Assembly: GCA_010405405.1 (NCBI GenBank) | Contig: MU004239.1 | Span: 1,318,722-1,382,721 of the forward strand | Direction of reading: 5' to 3' | Length of the DNA stretch: 64,000 bases | Source of the DNA: Microthyrium microscopicum | Lineage: Eukaryota > Ascomycota > Dothideomycetes > Microthyriales > Microthyriaceae | In this document: one piece after another, positions 13,323 through 24,707 of the stretch | How the letters are laid out: each line of letters begins with the position of its first letter | Position numbering within the stretch: the first letter of the stretch is position 1 | Program-made: the position numbers and the translations under genes | The notes under the pieces: model-generated | Seen by the model: only the letters and a program-made list of their open reading frames with translations | The model's database searches: none | Told to the model about the DNA's origin: nothing

Positions 13323-14410
13323 ATGGTGTCTATCACAACATCTTTGGCCGTGCTGGCCTCGATCGCTGCTTCGGTCAATGGTGCCTTCACCAAAGACTCC
13401 TTCAAGGAGGGTGTATACTTTGGCGACAGCTATACCGATACAGGTCGGGGTATGGGAACCAAGGCTCCTGGTTGGGAAGAACCAGCTGTAAGATACCGCC
13501 GTCGCTTTCATCCGAAATCGTTGCGCTGACATATCTCTTGGTAGGGCGGCGGATTCATCAAGAACTGGCCTATCGAGGCGACGACCCTCTCCGGTAGTAA
13601 AAGACACAACTACGCTCAGAGCGGTTCGTCCTGCTCATCTGCCATCCTCGGCGGCTTCCTCCCAGGCATCAAGGAAAACCAGATCCCAGCCTTCCAAGCA
13701 GACAAGAAATTCACAAAAGGAGGCAAACCATTCCTAGACCTTCCTCCCAAGGACACTATCTATGCAATCTGGATCGGTACAAACGACTTGGGCGCCCAAG
13801 GCCTCCTCCCACAGGCCGCCGGAGCTTCAAAAGTACCGGCTTACACTGAGTGCGTGTTCAACGCATTTGACAGCTTGTACGCCGCCGGTGGACGCAAGTT
13901 CATTCTCATGAATGTCATCCCATTGAACTTGCTACCCATGTACACTGTGATGAAGGGCAAGGGTGCTGATGGCCTGTACCCAAATAAGCCAGCCACCGCT
14001 GAGGGCTTGAAGACCGCCAACAAGAAACTCGAGGGCATGGTTTTGGAATCCAACACGCTATTTAACAACAAGTCTCAAGCGGCATTCAAGGGAGCCAAGC
14101 CTAGATATCCTGGAGCTGAGATGGCAATCTATGATGTTCATAAATTCGTGAGTTTCACTGACATTGAGCCCAAGGATCGTATAGTTGTTTCTAACACACT
14201 CTTCAGGTCACTGACATCTACAATGACCCCAAGTCTTGCTTGAAGGGAGCTGGTGCCAACAACGACAAGTGGGGATTCTCAGACTCCAACATGTGGGGTG
14301 ATGCTCTTCATCCTTCTCCAGCACTCGGAAAATGTGTTGCAACTGAGTTCGTAAATGTTGCTCACGGTTCATCGAAGTATGCGACATACTTGGCAGATGG
14401 TGCGAAATAG
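13323..14410 (+). CDS. Secreted GDSL/SGNH acetylesterase (CE16-like)
   Basis: Three exons (13323-13487, 13545-14147, 14207-14410) join in frame to 323 aa; the introns are 57 and 59 nt with GT-AG ends. A signal peptide of about 20 aa (MVSITTSLAVLASIAASVNG) is followed by block I of SGNH hydrolases, FGDSYTDTG, with the nucleophile serine. Block III is IWIGTND (oxyanion Asn). Block V, WGDALHPS, supplies the Asp and His of the triad close to the C-terminus. Length and block order match fungal carbohydrate esterase family 16 proteins, which remove acetyl groups from hemicellulose-derived sugars outside the cell. All catalytic residues are present, so it should be active. It follows another secreted-protein gene on the same strand. 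The exact substrate is not determinable from sequence. Confidence 0.88.
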
Positions 14411-16277
14411 ATACCAGTAAAATTCCTGTTTTGGATGGTACAAATGATGGCTATCCCTTGGTAAAGTCCAGTCATACATAATAAGTTGTTGATTCCTCAA
14501 GATATGTGCAACTTGATTTGTACATCAACGTGCATAACTTTGTAGACCTATGCCGTTCCTGCTCATGCAGAGTTAGGACTCTAATCTTTGGTATATTCCA
14601 TATTATCTATAAGCGATTGAACTGGGATCAGACTGGTTGCGCAGGATGAGAGTCGATACGGTCTGTAGCTGTTTACAAACCTCGAGTCCATGTAAAATGT
14701 AGAGTTGTATCTTCTATGATGCTATTAATATCGTCCAACGTCGGAAAAAGTCAATAGTGCTGCACGACGGATCCCCGCGCGCATAAGTTTCGCCCCACTG
14801 ACACCTTTGTTCTGTTTGATTCGCTGACTGCGGACCCATCTGACGTGTACGCGTCCAATGAGGTGAGCACAGTTTAGTTCACGTTCCAAGGCTGTGTTGG
14901 CTTGGTGGACTTTGAACTCTGGGGCTGTGGCGTTGACCTTGTGCGGAGACAAGTTTTGTGCTTCTCTTCAGGCTGAGTAGTAAGTAGTAGTGGACTTTTG
15001 CTGGGTATAATATCAACCTGGCGTCTTAACTCTTGGTGTGGCGATGATTATGTTCAACAATCCCTCCTTGTTGCGGCGTGTACAGTATGGGCACAGCAAG
15101 TGATTGGTTTTGTGAGATTTTGCTCGATGAGAGTGGTTTGATCAAGTCATGGGCCAGCGAGACTCGAATTATTCAAGAAAAGTTATGCTTGAACGCCACT
15201 TTGAGGAGAGGCATCCAGCACACGGCACGAACTCTCGCGATTGTGCCTGGGAGGCCTGACCTATCGCTGTCATTTGTCTTGCAGGATGAAGACCCGCTTG
15301 TGAGTCGGTTTGTTCCCAGCCCGGTTGATCCTGCACGCATCGAGACAGGAATCTCTTGGCCAACAAGCTTTCTTCCAGAGCCAACAAACCTGCAGGTCAC
15401 TGCATGTCGCTGCATCTGCAAATGTGGGCCTGCAACGAGGCGGACTGAATTCCTGGCAGTGCCACCACCATCAGTGGCCATGCAAATCCTGCTTCCCCAA
15501 GTCCCCAAGTTGCCAACAGTTGTCGTAATTTGTGTGAGTTCGCTTGCTGCGGTCCACTGAACATCCAATGACGTTTTGTTGAGATGACATCGCGCCACAT
15601 ATCCTGGGTTCAATAGTCGTTGTTGCTCGTTCCTCGGGGCCTCTTACGGCAACATTGTGCGATATGAGAAGCCAAATAATAAACTCATTTCGCGAGGCCA
15701 GGACAAACCTTTGTGTGTGAGTGTCGTAAGCCGAAAACGTGGCATGATTGGCCTAGATCTCGATAGGTTCGGAGGAGCAGGCTCGCGTCCAGCCTTGCCA
15801 TGGGCATGCAGCCAAGCTACTGCAACGGCAGGTTGAGGTGCTATTTTGCGTGGCTGAGATCAGCCTGAGGACGCCCAGTGGTGTTGTTTTTAGCGCGGTT
15901 ATACTTGTATTTTAGGGACCTTTTGACCAGGCTTGGTGTTGGACCTTGTCAGACCTGCATAAAACATCCGTGCCGAAGGTTTCTGGTTACCTTTGGGGTG
16001 CCGTGACGTTGAATTTAGATATTCTTACATACCTAGCCGTTGTTGCTGTCAGTCTGATCTTTGGCTTCCCTTAGTTTCCTTCAACCTGCAAGATATCAAT
16101 AATCACAACGTGGAATTGATCAATTGCCACGCGGAGCCGAATGCCAACCCGGAACTGACACCAGCCTCTTGGCTTTGGTAACATCGTCGACTTTTTATTT
16201 TGTTTCAACAATTGTGTAAACAACAGGAGTTGAGAAAGAGCATTGTTTGAGAAGCAAAGGAAGTTACTACCATCATC
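14411..16277. other. Intergenic, likely promoter/leader of the F-box gene
   Basis: No convincing gene. A 160-aa open frame at 15078-15560 is overlapped by comparable frames on the other strand and has no family resemblance. The last few hundred bases probably contain the leader of the gene at 16,278. Confidence 0.45.
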
Positions 16278-19200
16278 ATGGCTGCCGAAATCACACCAAA
16301 ACCTGCTGCGAGCAGTAACATGGCTCGGCGCAGCCTTTCGGTTTTCAGTCGCAAAGGATACGATTGCCCATCACCAGTTGGAATGCACTCTCTTGCTGTG
16401 GCCGGAATGACCCTGGCTGGACCTTCAACTCCTTCAATCTCACAATCAACAACAACACAACCTCCGAGCCACTGTTCGCCTAACAAGAACTCAAAGAAAT
16501 GGTCTAAGCTAAGGCGAAGATCGCTGCAACAGCATGGAACAATTCTTCGAGCTGTACCGCAAGAGACTCCTCCACCACAAATGTCCTCCTTGGAAATCGA
16601 AATGGCTACCTCCCCAAACGAGGAAATATTGCGAAACATAGGACTGGCACCGGACCACAGCCCTTCACCAGTTGATGGGGCAATTTTCTTCCCCCAAAAT
16701 CCAGAATCTCCTACCAACTCGAGGAGGATGTCTGTACGACAGAGAAGGACCACTAGTCAAGGCAACATACTTGGGGTATGGAAAGATGGCTCGGTAGAAT
16801 GGAATCCCCAGTGCCAGGAGGAGCCGACTACACCATCTCTTCAGGATGTAACGGCACTAACAGGCCCAAACCAAGATGGCGCCATGTCAAACCGGACTGA
16901 AAAACCCAAAATACAAGTTGTTATTCCCTCAGGATCAAAGCGACGGATATCATTGCCATCCTACTTGTCCCCCGTAAAAGCCAAGGAGCCAGCCCCAGAA
17001 GAGGATCCGGAGCATCTCCAAGTTCCTGGTCACCAAAGGAGTGCTTCAAACGCAAGTTCTTCCTCAATGTCGAGTGAGGAGGACAAGGACAGTTCATCCG
17101 GCGTAGTCAGCAATCGTTCTTCAGTGACCAGTATTGAGAGTGATCCTGAATCTGCGTTCCAAGCTACGAAACCAATCGAATGGAAAGGAAAGAGCAGCAT
17201 GAGTCCTGAAATCGACTCTGCTCAAACTGATGCCAGCTCAGCTCCAAGTCTTTTTGATCTAGTGGATATTGTTCGAACCCCGAGCACTCGCAATCCCCAC
17301 GTGCTTACTCGTGCATGTTCGGGAGCAGTCCACAAGATGAACACATTACGAGAAGGTGAAGAAGAAGCAGCAGCACGAGCATCAAGTCCAACGTTGAGTG
17401 AAGCTGAGCGTAGTCTGGAAGCCCACCTTACAGCTCTCCAAAATGTGCAACAGTGGAAGGTTGATTCGATTCAACGCGAATTCTCCATTGCTCGCAAGCC
17501 AGCTCCTCCTCTTAAATCTTCCAAAAGACGTAGTCGTCATCAACCAATTGTTATACCATCTATGGAACCTCCAACACCTAACCGTGCAGCTCCTGCCACC
17601 CCAACTAAACAACACACTCTTCGGCGTAGTAGCTCGGTACGATCATGTCTTTCTCTAGTTCATGAGCAAAGCGAACAAGCAGTCGCTGCAAACGATGCCG
17701 AACAGATTGTCTATGGTATTCTTAGCCAGATGGATGACCTTGACGACCTCTTCAATGCTGCTATGATGAATAAGGCCTTCTACCGTGTTTTCAAGAACAA
17801 CGAACTCCTTCTGATGCAAACTTGCCTGAGAAACATGTCTGCTCCCGCATGGGAATTTCGTCTAACAGCTCAACCTTTCGACGAAGAACCGGATAGTGCC
17901 ATCCCACCACCAGAATACTCACCCGCGACCTTCTACAGTCAGCATGTGGCTGATTCACGGGTCCTTGGTAATATCAAGAGCTTGATCCTAGAGCGATGCC
18001 ACTCAGTCATTCGACCAGAGACAGAAGCTCTACTCATCCAACACAGCGCTTTCCGCAAGTCTGAAGTCGATGATGCTCTGTGGCGAATTTGGACGTTTTG
18101 CAAGATCTTTGGCTGCAGTAAAGGGCGAGAGGAAGATGTTCCCAGCCATATGGACTGGCTTCGCGGTGGCATAGTAGCCCATCAGATCGATGCTCAAAGC
18201 TCATTCTCCTCCTGCGACGGATGGTTTGATGTCAACTCTGTACTCACCACCTCCGAGCACTTTGCCATGGGTAACGCCGGTGGTCTCTCTGCCGAAGAAC
18301 TCTACAACATGACCGAAATGTGGAACAGTCTCCGCCTCATCTCGCAAGGCATTCTCGGCCAAACCGAAGATGCGCGCAAGTATGGTGTCTTTGATGACAC
18401 TGACATCCGCGGCGGCGACATTGACGGCGAAGAGCTCATGCTAGGTAAGCAATCCTCATTTCCCTGTCTCTCAATATCACAACTAACCCCTTCATAGAAG
18501 AGTGGCACAACTATCTCCTAACTCTTGGTCTCTCCGCTACCCACACCATCGCTTCACCCACCACTCCAGAAGATGCCTTTGACCTCGCCAACTCCGCCTC
18601 CTGGACCGCCTGGCCTGCTCCCGCAGGAGGCAGCACACGCGCCAACTTCCTTCGCGAGCCCGTCGCCCGCCTCTACGAAGAGCGCATCCTCGAATCCTTC
18701 GCCCCAGCCCAATCCCGCGCCCAAGAGATGCGCGACCTCCGCCGCCGACGAACTTCCAGTCTAGCCATGGATCTGCGCGAACGCAAAGCCAGCGGCTCAA
18801 CGCAAGGACTGCCATTAATTGCAGTCGAGCAGCCCATGAGTCGCGCAAACAGTGTGCTTGATCATCTCTCCACTGCGCCCAGTAGCGCTGTGAGCGCGCC
18901 GCCGATGTGGGGTGCGCATCCGAATGTCGATATCAGTCAGTACCGACAAAGTATGGAGATGCACGTGGAAGCGAGTCCGGTATTTTCGCCAATTGGCACA
19001 CATCCAGCGCTGCGATCAGTGTCTGTTCCAAACCGTGGTGTATGGCGACCTCAAAGCGATGTGGAGGCGATTAGCTTGAATGATGGGCTGCCAGGCTATG
19101 AGCCGGAGATGCAACATCCTTTGCAGATGGCGCTTTCGGGGGATGATAGTTCGATGCATTCGCCTGAAAAGGCGATATTCAGGATCGTGGAGATGGGATT

Positions 19201-19309
19201 TACTCATGAGGAAGCGAAAGGAGCCTTGAAAATTACAGATATGGGTGATGGATTGAGAGTGGATCGTGCGGTGGAGTACTTGTTGCGCACTCAAGGCTTG
19301 TCGTATTGA
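16278..19309 (+). CDS. F-box and UBA domain protein
   Basis: Two exons (16278-18444 and 18498-19309) encode 992 aa; the 53-nt intron splits a Glu codon. The first ~450 residues are Ser/Pro/Thr-rich, low complexity and probably disordered, with many possible phosphosites. An F-box-like segment lies at about 474-515 (EQIVYGILSQMDDLDDLFNA and on). A conserved middle region (about 540-760) follows, with the WNSLRLISQGILG stretch. The C-terminus (about 944-990) is a UBA-type three-helix segment containing IVEMGFTHEEA, which in that family binds ubiquitin. The combination suggests an SCF ubiquitin-ligase receptor that also reads ubiquitin. The start is the first ATG of the open frame, preceded by CATCATC. 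The substrate is unknown. Confidence 0.8.
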
Positions 19310-19973
19310 TTATTCTGTAATGTCTTTTGATATGGGTTGATTGATGGAATATTGGTGGTTCAGAAATTGCTGCGACGAAAACTTGATGATACCCAGAATG
19401 TCTGCAATAGCAATGTTATACTGTACTATCTTACTATATGAATTACTAGCTCATTTCAACCTAAGTACTTGATCTCTCGAATGCATTGTACATTGATTTA
19501 CCATGATATTGATAGCCAGAACTATCTTGACTGCGTACTGTTTGCAGGTAAATGTTTGACCGACCAGCTTTCTCACAAAGGCTGATCTTCATGTACCATT
19601 CTTATGTAATTTGCTAGATTGCCGAATAATAATGGATGAGTCCAGCGGTTGGAATCTGATGAACATGTTGATGGCATGGGGGGCTGGGGGAAGAAGGCAA
19701 GGCTGGGCCGAGGTTTCCTGGTTTCTCACAAGTTGCGTCCAGGGCATGCTGGCATTTGGCATCTGGCACCCAAAGAGCTGGCGAGCCTCACACCACACAA
19801 ACTCCATTCTACGATTCCATTTTTATCCTCCGAAGCAACACTCTGATTAATTGTCAATCCGCTGCGATCATTTCCGGCCTCTTCATAATCCATCTTGCAC
19901 AACGCTTGCCGACTTCTACTACTGGCCACAAATGTCTCTCTGAGCTGCCACATCCCCTATCATTCCATTCGTC
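19310..19973. other. Intergenic between F-box gene and PEX3
   Basis: Contains the 3' region of the F-box gene and the PEX3 promoter. Several short overlapping frames in multiple phases are chance. No RNA gene or motif recognised. Confidence 0.5.
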
Positions 19974-21751
19974 ATGATCGCGTCCGCGAGGTCCTGGTTT
20001 CGGCGCAACCGCACCACTTTTGCCGTTGGTGCTGGTGTGCTGGGCGCAGGCTATGTAGCTACCCAATTTGTGCTGGGGAAAATCACAGAGACTCGCCAGC
20101 GCATGAGCGATGACCGTATCGCCAAAGAAAAGTGAGTTCGATCCGCCACCACGCGATCATGACACTAACGCCAGCGTGTTGCAAAAGTCTCCGAAGACGC
20201 TTCGAACAAAATCAAGAAGATTGTACATTCACTGTCCTAGCCATCCTACCCGCCGCAACCGAAAATATCCTCGAGGCCCTCCCAGTCGAACAAACCCTCT
20301 CCGAACTTCAAAGACAGCGCGAAGAACGGGTAGCCAAAAGCTCGGCGCTATCGGAAGTTTCCACAGCCGATCTAGCTTCAATACCTGGTAGTATAGGTGA
20401 AGAAGATGGCAAAAGCCTTCGTAGTTTCCAAAGCGAAAGCTATGTACATGCTAGCCAGCTGGCAGATAGCACAGCCGCCGATGGAGACCAAAAGTTCAAG
20501 CCTGCGGGTCCGCTACGCACAAAGAAGAGCAAGGCAATACTATGGAACGAGATGAAGATTGGATGCAAGTATCTCAATACAAGAAAGCAATCAAGTGCTA
20601 ATGTCATATAGCCATCGCCCGCGCTTTCGTTTTGATATACACCCTCGCCCTTCTCACTCTTCTAACACGAATTCAACTCAACCTCCTTGGACGTCGCAAC
20701 TACCTCGCCAGTGTTGTATCTCTCGCTGCACCCCAAACCAAAGGCCCAGGCATACGGTTGGAAAATCGGGATGATGATAGCTTCGAAACCGCCTATGGCA
20801 ACGACTTCGATACCAACCGAAAATATCTATCTCTTTCATGGTGGCTTTTACATCGAGGCTCAAAGGAGATTATGGATATGGTGAACAGAGCTGTCAAAGA
20901 AGTGTTTGGATTGATTAACCCGCGAGAAGAACTCACTTTGGAGCGGCTATCAGAGCTTATTGTGGAGGTAAGGAAGAAGGTCGAAGGAGCTACTCCAGAA
21001 GAGCGAAAGTCAGTATGCCCTTCTTAGACAACGTATAATGCTGATCTCAGAAAATAGACAAAAGCGATGGCTTCCATTCTTGCTCCCTGCCAAAGAGGAT
21101 GAAGACTTTGTTCTTCAAGCCTCCGGCATGACCTCACCTGAGGAGGCTCCCAGCAACAACTCTCCATCCCTGCGCCGTCTTGTAGATGAAACCTCAGACA
21201 TTATCGACTCGCCTATCTTCAGTGAGGTCCTTACTCTTATTCTCGACGCAGCATTCTCTCTACTGGTTGACACCAAGATTGCATCCTTGGCATACAAGAT
21301 CCCTCTTACATCAGCATCTCCCACCCGAATCCACGAAATTGTTGGAACGGACCACAAAGCTCGATTGGCCAACACTCTGGCCATATTCTGTCGTCAAGCG
21401 CATGCCATTGGCGCTACGAATGACAACGAATATTTGACGGCCATGGAAGGTGTCCGAGATTTAGAAGCGTTCTCTGCAGTGGTCTATAGTAGCAACTTCG
21501 AGATTGAATCTCCCGAGTTTCTCGGCGTCTCAAGTGCACCCAGCGCGGCAGATCCATCATCTAGCAGACTTGGAACAAGCACTTTACCAACACCAGCAGG
21601 CCCAGGGTTCGGCCAAGCTGTTGACCAGGCAGGAGACCCATTACCCCCTGGCCTTGAAGGAGAACCCAGTCTTATAGAAGGCTCGGATTTAGAGAAAGCA
21701 TGGGCCAGCGCGGTAGCCCAGGACCGCCAAAATCAGGAAGCTTCACAATGA
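19974..21751 (+). CDS. PEX3: Peroxin-3 (Pex3)
   Basis: Four exons (19974-20131, 20188-20564, 20612-21008, 21058-21751) give 541 aa, the usual length for filamentous fungi. Pex3 is a peroxisomal membrane anchor that docks Pex19 with its membrane-protein cargo. Residues about 13-33 form the N-terminal membrane segment (TTFAVGAGVLGAGYVATQFV). The family block ENLRRRFEQNQEDCTFTVLA follows, split by intron 1, and later SIARAFVLIYTLALLTLLTR and LNLLGRRNYL. Intron 2 (20565-20611) starts with GCAAGT, a GC-AG intron; splicing there restores the conserved KIGSIARAF junction. Intron 3 ends at the AAAATAG acceptor (21057), because the earlier CTCAG site would break the frame. The C-terminal tail is Pro/Ser-rich. 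Identity is secure; the third acceptor rests on frame. Confidence 0.92.
20565..20611 (+). other. PEX3: GC-AG intron in PEX3
   Basis: This 47-nt intron has donor GCAAGT and acceptor ATATAG. No GT donor nearby keeps the frame, and removing this segment joins the conserved Pex3 sequence exactly. Confidence 0.8.
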
Positions 21752-22707
21752 TAAGATAGGAAATAATGAAGGATGAATCCAACCTCAACACAACTCATCA
21801 AGTCCAAAGCACAAGCACCGGACGAAATCTCCCTTATCAAAACTCGATGACGTTTAAAGCTTGCACTAACGATACGATTGCATCTATTTTTTAGTATCGA
21901 ATCCACACTTTTGATAGAGCCGCAACGATATCAAAGCACAATATGTTTGGAGTTGCCCTGGACCTTCCAAAGCATTGTCGGACGATGGCATGTCAATTCT
22001 GTTTCGAAACAAGCAGGGTTATTCCCTTACACCCAGCTTGGACCTTTATGCCATGCTTCGAGAAGACTGTCTAAGCTATGGGTCCTAGCCGCAGCCGCGT
22101 TTCCGAGGTTGAACAGGGTGCTAATATCAACCACAATCTGGACAAAATATGTCTAATCACCAATACTAATCGCCCTAGCGGATCGAAGTTTTGTTATCAT
22201 GCTACTCTGCTATATTAAAATATTTGATCTATCCGCGGTATAGAGACATTCCCCTCGCATACATTGTGGCAGTGATTTATGTTCTCCACTAAACGATGTT
22301 GGATCCTTGGTTTCAATGAGTGTGCGAGCAATATCCTGGAGTCTACGATGTCTTGAGCCACAACAGAGGCTGGATATAAAGCTGAAAACAATGCATAGTT
22401 CTCAAGTTGTCAATTGAAGCGCCTTGCGGTCCGTGTTTTTGTGATATGACTGGCCCTTATGACCCGCTAGCGGCAATGTATTAGTTCGCGTGGGTGCTAA
22501 TCATATCAATCGTTCTATATGTATGTGTATCTAACGGTACCCAGCATTCCAGTACACGCGAATTTCGACTCCAACTTCTATACCACTCATTCATTGTGGG
22601 ACTGGCTAAAGCCTTTTCAGACCTACATCACCTCTGCTCCATACCGTGAATATAGTCACCAAACCCAGGACTTGATCAACAAGGTTCACAACTGCACCCC
22701 CCCAACT
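21752..22707. other. Intergenic upstream of the GT8-like gene
   Basis: No gene recognised. An ATG at 22519 is in frame with the GT8-like gene and would extend it by 63 residues without family resemblance, so this part is treated as leader. Confidence 0.45.
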
Positions 22708-23727
22708 ATGTCTCCCTTCGCATACACAACCGTCTGCTCGAGCGACGCCCATCTAGAACCCATCATAGTCCTAGCAACAACCCTCCGCACTCACAAATCC
22801 TACCTCCCATTCATAATCCTCCTACCCCCCGGCCTCTCAACCACCACCGAAGATGCTCTGCGCGCCGAATCACAAGCCCTCCAAATAACCATCGAGCACG
22901 TCGGCGACACCCTCCGCAAACGCCACTCCTACACCCAAACTAAACTCCCCCGTGGCCTACCATCACTCTACATGTTCGCCTCGCCCCTCTGGGAATACGA
23001 AACAGTCTGCTACCTTGCGCCCAATTCCATCATTTTACGATCTGGTCTAGATCTCATATTCCAGGAAGCGCAGTTACCGTCAGACAATTGGCTCGGTGCT
23101 ACGCCAGCATGTATCTGTCTCCTTTCCACATCCCCATCATCCGCGAAAGGCAAGCGCGTAGTCCATCCCTCAGCCGATAACTCCAGCGAACCTCCCAAAT
23201 GTCCCTACGCGAAACCGCGCGTGGAGAGAAAGGCTAGTTTCGGGTGGTATATGCCTCCCTCTCCTCAAAGTACCACTTCAGAAGCAGCGAGTGATGCTCT
23301 AGATCCAGGCCTCTTAATCTTCTACCCTGGCGAACGGCTGTGGCATACTGTGCTGTCTGCGACGGTCGCGGCGATTGTGGGCGGGGTGGAGACGCCTAGG
23401 GAGGCAGATTTGCTGAATGGCCTGTTTCGGGAGAAGTGGCAGGTGCTGCCGGAGAGTTACTTTGGAGGTGGGTTTACGTGTAGGGAGCGCGGGTGGCTTG
23501 ATGAGAATAAGAGGGTGACTTGTGTGGTTGGCGTTGTGGGGGAGGGAGAGGGGGTGCTGAGGAGGGTGTATGAGGGTGTTTTGGAGAGAATTAAGAGGAG
23601 GGAGCGGAGCGTGGTGATGCCGTTGCGGGAGGGCGAGGTGCAAAGGAGGTCCGTGTTTGAGGATAAGTTTACTTTTGCGTTTTTGCAGAGTTCGGATTGT
23701 ACGTGGACTGGCTGGACTGGTCACTGA
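22708..23727 (+). CDS. Glycosyltransferase family 8-like (glycogenin-like) protein
   Basis: Single exon, 339 aa from the ATG at 22708, where the conserved part begins (MSPFAYTTVCSSDAHLEPIIVLATTL); an in-frame ATG at 22519 is possible. The start resembles GT8 proteins of the glycogenin/GNT1 type: a first strand ending in a substrate loop, then 'LRTHKSYLPFIILLPPG'. The later LPSLYMFASPLWEYETVCYLAPNSIIL segment corresponds to the strand that normally carries the DxD metal motif, but reads LAPNS here. The following 'LDPGLLIFYPGERLW' resembles the 'FNSGVMVF' block. With no DxD, metal-dependent transfer is doubtful, so it may be a divergent or non-catalytic member. Base use shifts from AT-balanced at the start to G-rich near the end. 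The C-terminus (after about residue 310) is not conserved as far as I can tell. Confidence 0.6.
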   Translation: MSPFAYTTVCSSDAHLEPIIVLATTLRTHKSYLPFIILLPPGLSTTTEDALRAESQALQITIEHVGDTLRKRHSYTQTKLPRGLPSLYMFASPLWEYETVCYLAPNSIILRSGLDLIFQEAQLPSDNWLGATPACICLLSTSPSSAKGKRVVHPSADNSSEPPKCPYAKPRVERKASFGWYMPPSPQSTTSEAASDALDPGLLIFYPGERLWHTVLSATVAAIVGGVETPREADLLNGLFREKWQVLPESYFGGGFTCRERGWLDENKRVTCVVGVVGEGEGVLRRVYEGVLERIKRRERSVVMPLREGEVQRRSVFEDKFTFAFLQSSDCTWTGWTGH

Positions 23728-23945
23728 ATATTCGAGGGAGGGTGAGTATGAAGCAGTTCGGAAAAGTATATGATGTCTACTTCGAACAAGGTCTATATCT
23801 GTTGTGGAGACTACATACATAGCAAAGTAGCACGCAACGGATCAATTCAGTTGACTGGAGGGTTTTACAAAAGACATCTGTGAGTACAAATATATGCCCA
23901 AACTTGACGACCAACTAACAGCCCAGGTTACCAACCTCTCCCAGT

Positions 23946-24707
23946 CTACAACCTACGATTTCTCGCAACAACAGACGGTTCAAACCGCACTGTTCCTCCA
24001 TTATCGATCACTCTACGCAGCATATGCATCTTAAACGCATCCGCCAACCTCTCCAGCGACAAAGTCACAGTTCTGTTCCTCACTAAAGACGCCTCAAAAC
24101 TCGGATGAGCGCTCCTCACAGCCCTCCGAAACTCATCAGGCAATTGTCTACAATGCAATTCACCACGACTCTCCATAGCCGCGATATGATAGCTCAAATC
24201 CAACCACCGACCCAACCACACCTGCAAATCACCGCGCGGTCCTCTCCGCAAATCCTCCAGCTCTACTCTCAATGTTCGCTGATACGGCACACTCCCTGGA
24301 TAATCCGGACAGCAACGATGTCGTATTGCTTGCAGAATAGGCCCTGGCCTGTTAAGCGGGGCCACTCGTACATGCAGTCCTACATCAGTGGTGCGGTATA
24401 TCTCTGCGATGACTTTGAGAATCGCGAGTCGTTTTTCGTAGTAGGTTAGACTTTCGGCGATGAATGCGCGGCGCGCTGTGGAGCTGGTGTTCAGACTGCT
24501 GGGTTGGTTGACTGGGGGTAGGTCGGGCAGACGGTCGAGGGCACGGAGGGGATCGCAGTAGGTTGCGACGCTGTGGCGTTTGGCGTAGGCTTTGATGTGG
24601 GTGGTCCATTTCTTCCAGTCGGAGGCGGTTGCGCGCTCGGGGAGATGGTGCGCTTTGGGTGTGCCGCTGGGTGGACCGGAGCCGTCGTAGAGTCCACGAA
24701 GGGGCAT
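23946..24707 (-). CDS. Intact single-exon protein resembling a retroelement gag domain
   Basis: 253 aa, one exon, ATG at 24707. I do not recognise a named gene. The arrangement resembles the gag-like (UBN2/Copia type) domain. It opens with DWKKWTTHIKAYAKRH and VATYCDP. A helical middle follows (YYEKRLAILKVIAEIYRTT), then LRVELEDLRRGPRGDLQVWLGRWLDL, and a closing PDEFRRAVRSAHPSFEASL. There is no CCHC knuckle, protease or polymerase nearby, no LTR around it, and base composition is normal. It therefore looks like either a lone capsid-like fossil kept open or a host gene derived from one. It converges with the GT8-like gene; only about 220 bp separate their ends. Confidence 0.5.
   Translation of the reverse strand: MPLRGLYDGSGPPSGTPKAHHLPERATASDWKKWTTHIKAYAKRHSVATYCDPLRALDRLPDLPPVNQPSSLNTSSTARRAFIAESLTYYEKRLAILKVIAEIYRTTDVGLHVRVAPLNRPGPILQAIRHRCCPDYPGSVPYQRTLRVELEDLRRGPRGDLQVWLGRWLDLSYHIAAMESRGELHCRQLPDEFRRAVRSAHPSFEASLVRNRTVTLSLERLADAFKMHMLRRVIDNGGTVRFEPSVVARNRRL

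Noticed and set aside
15078-15560. 160-codon plus-strand frame between the esterase and the F-box gene
   Set aside because: Similar-length frames exist on the opposite strand over the same bases, and no domain or signal peptide is visible.
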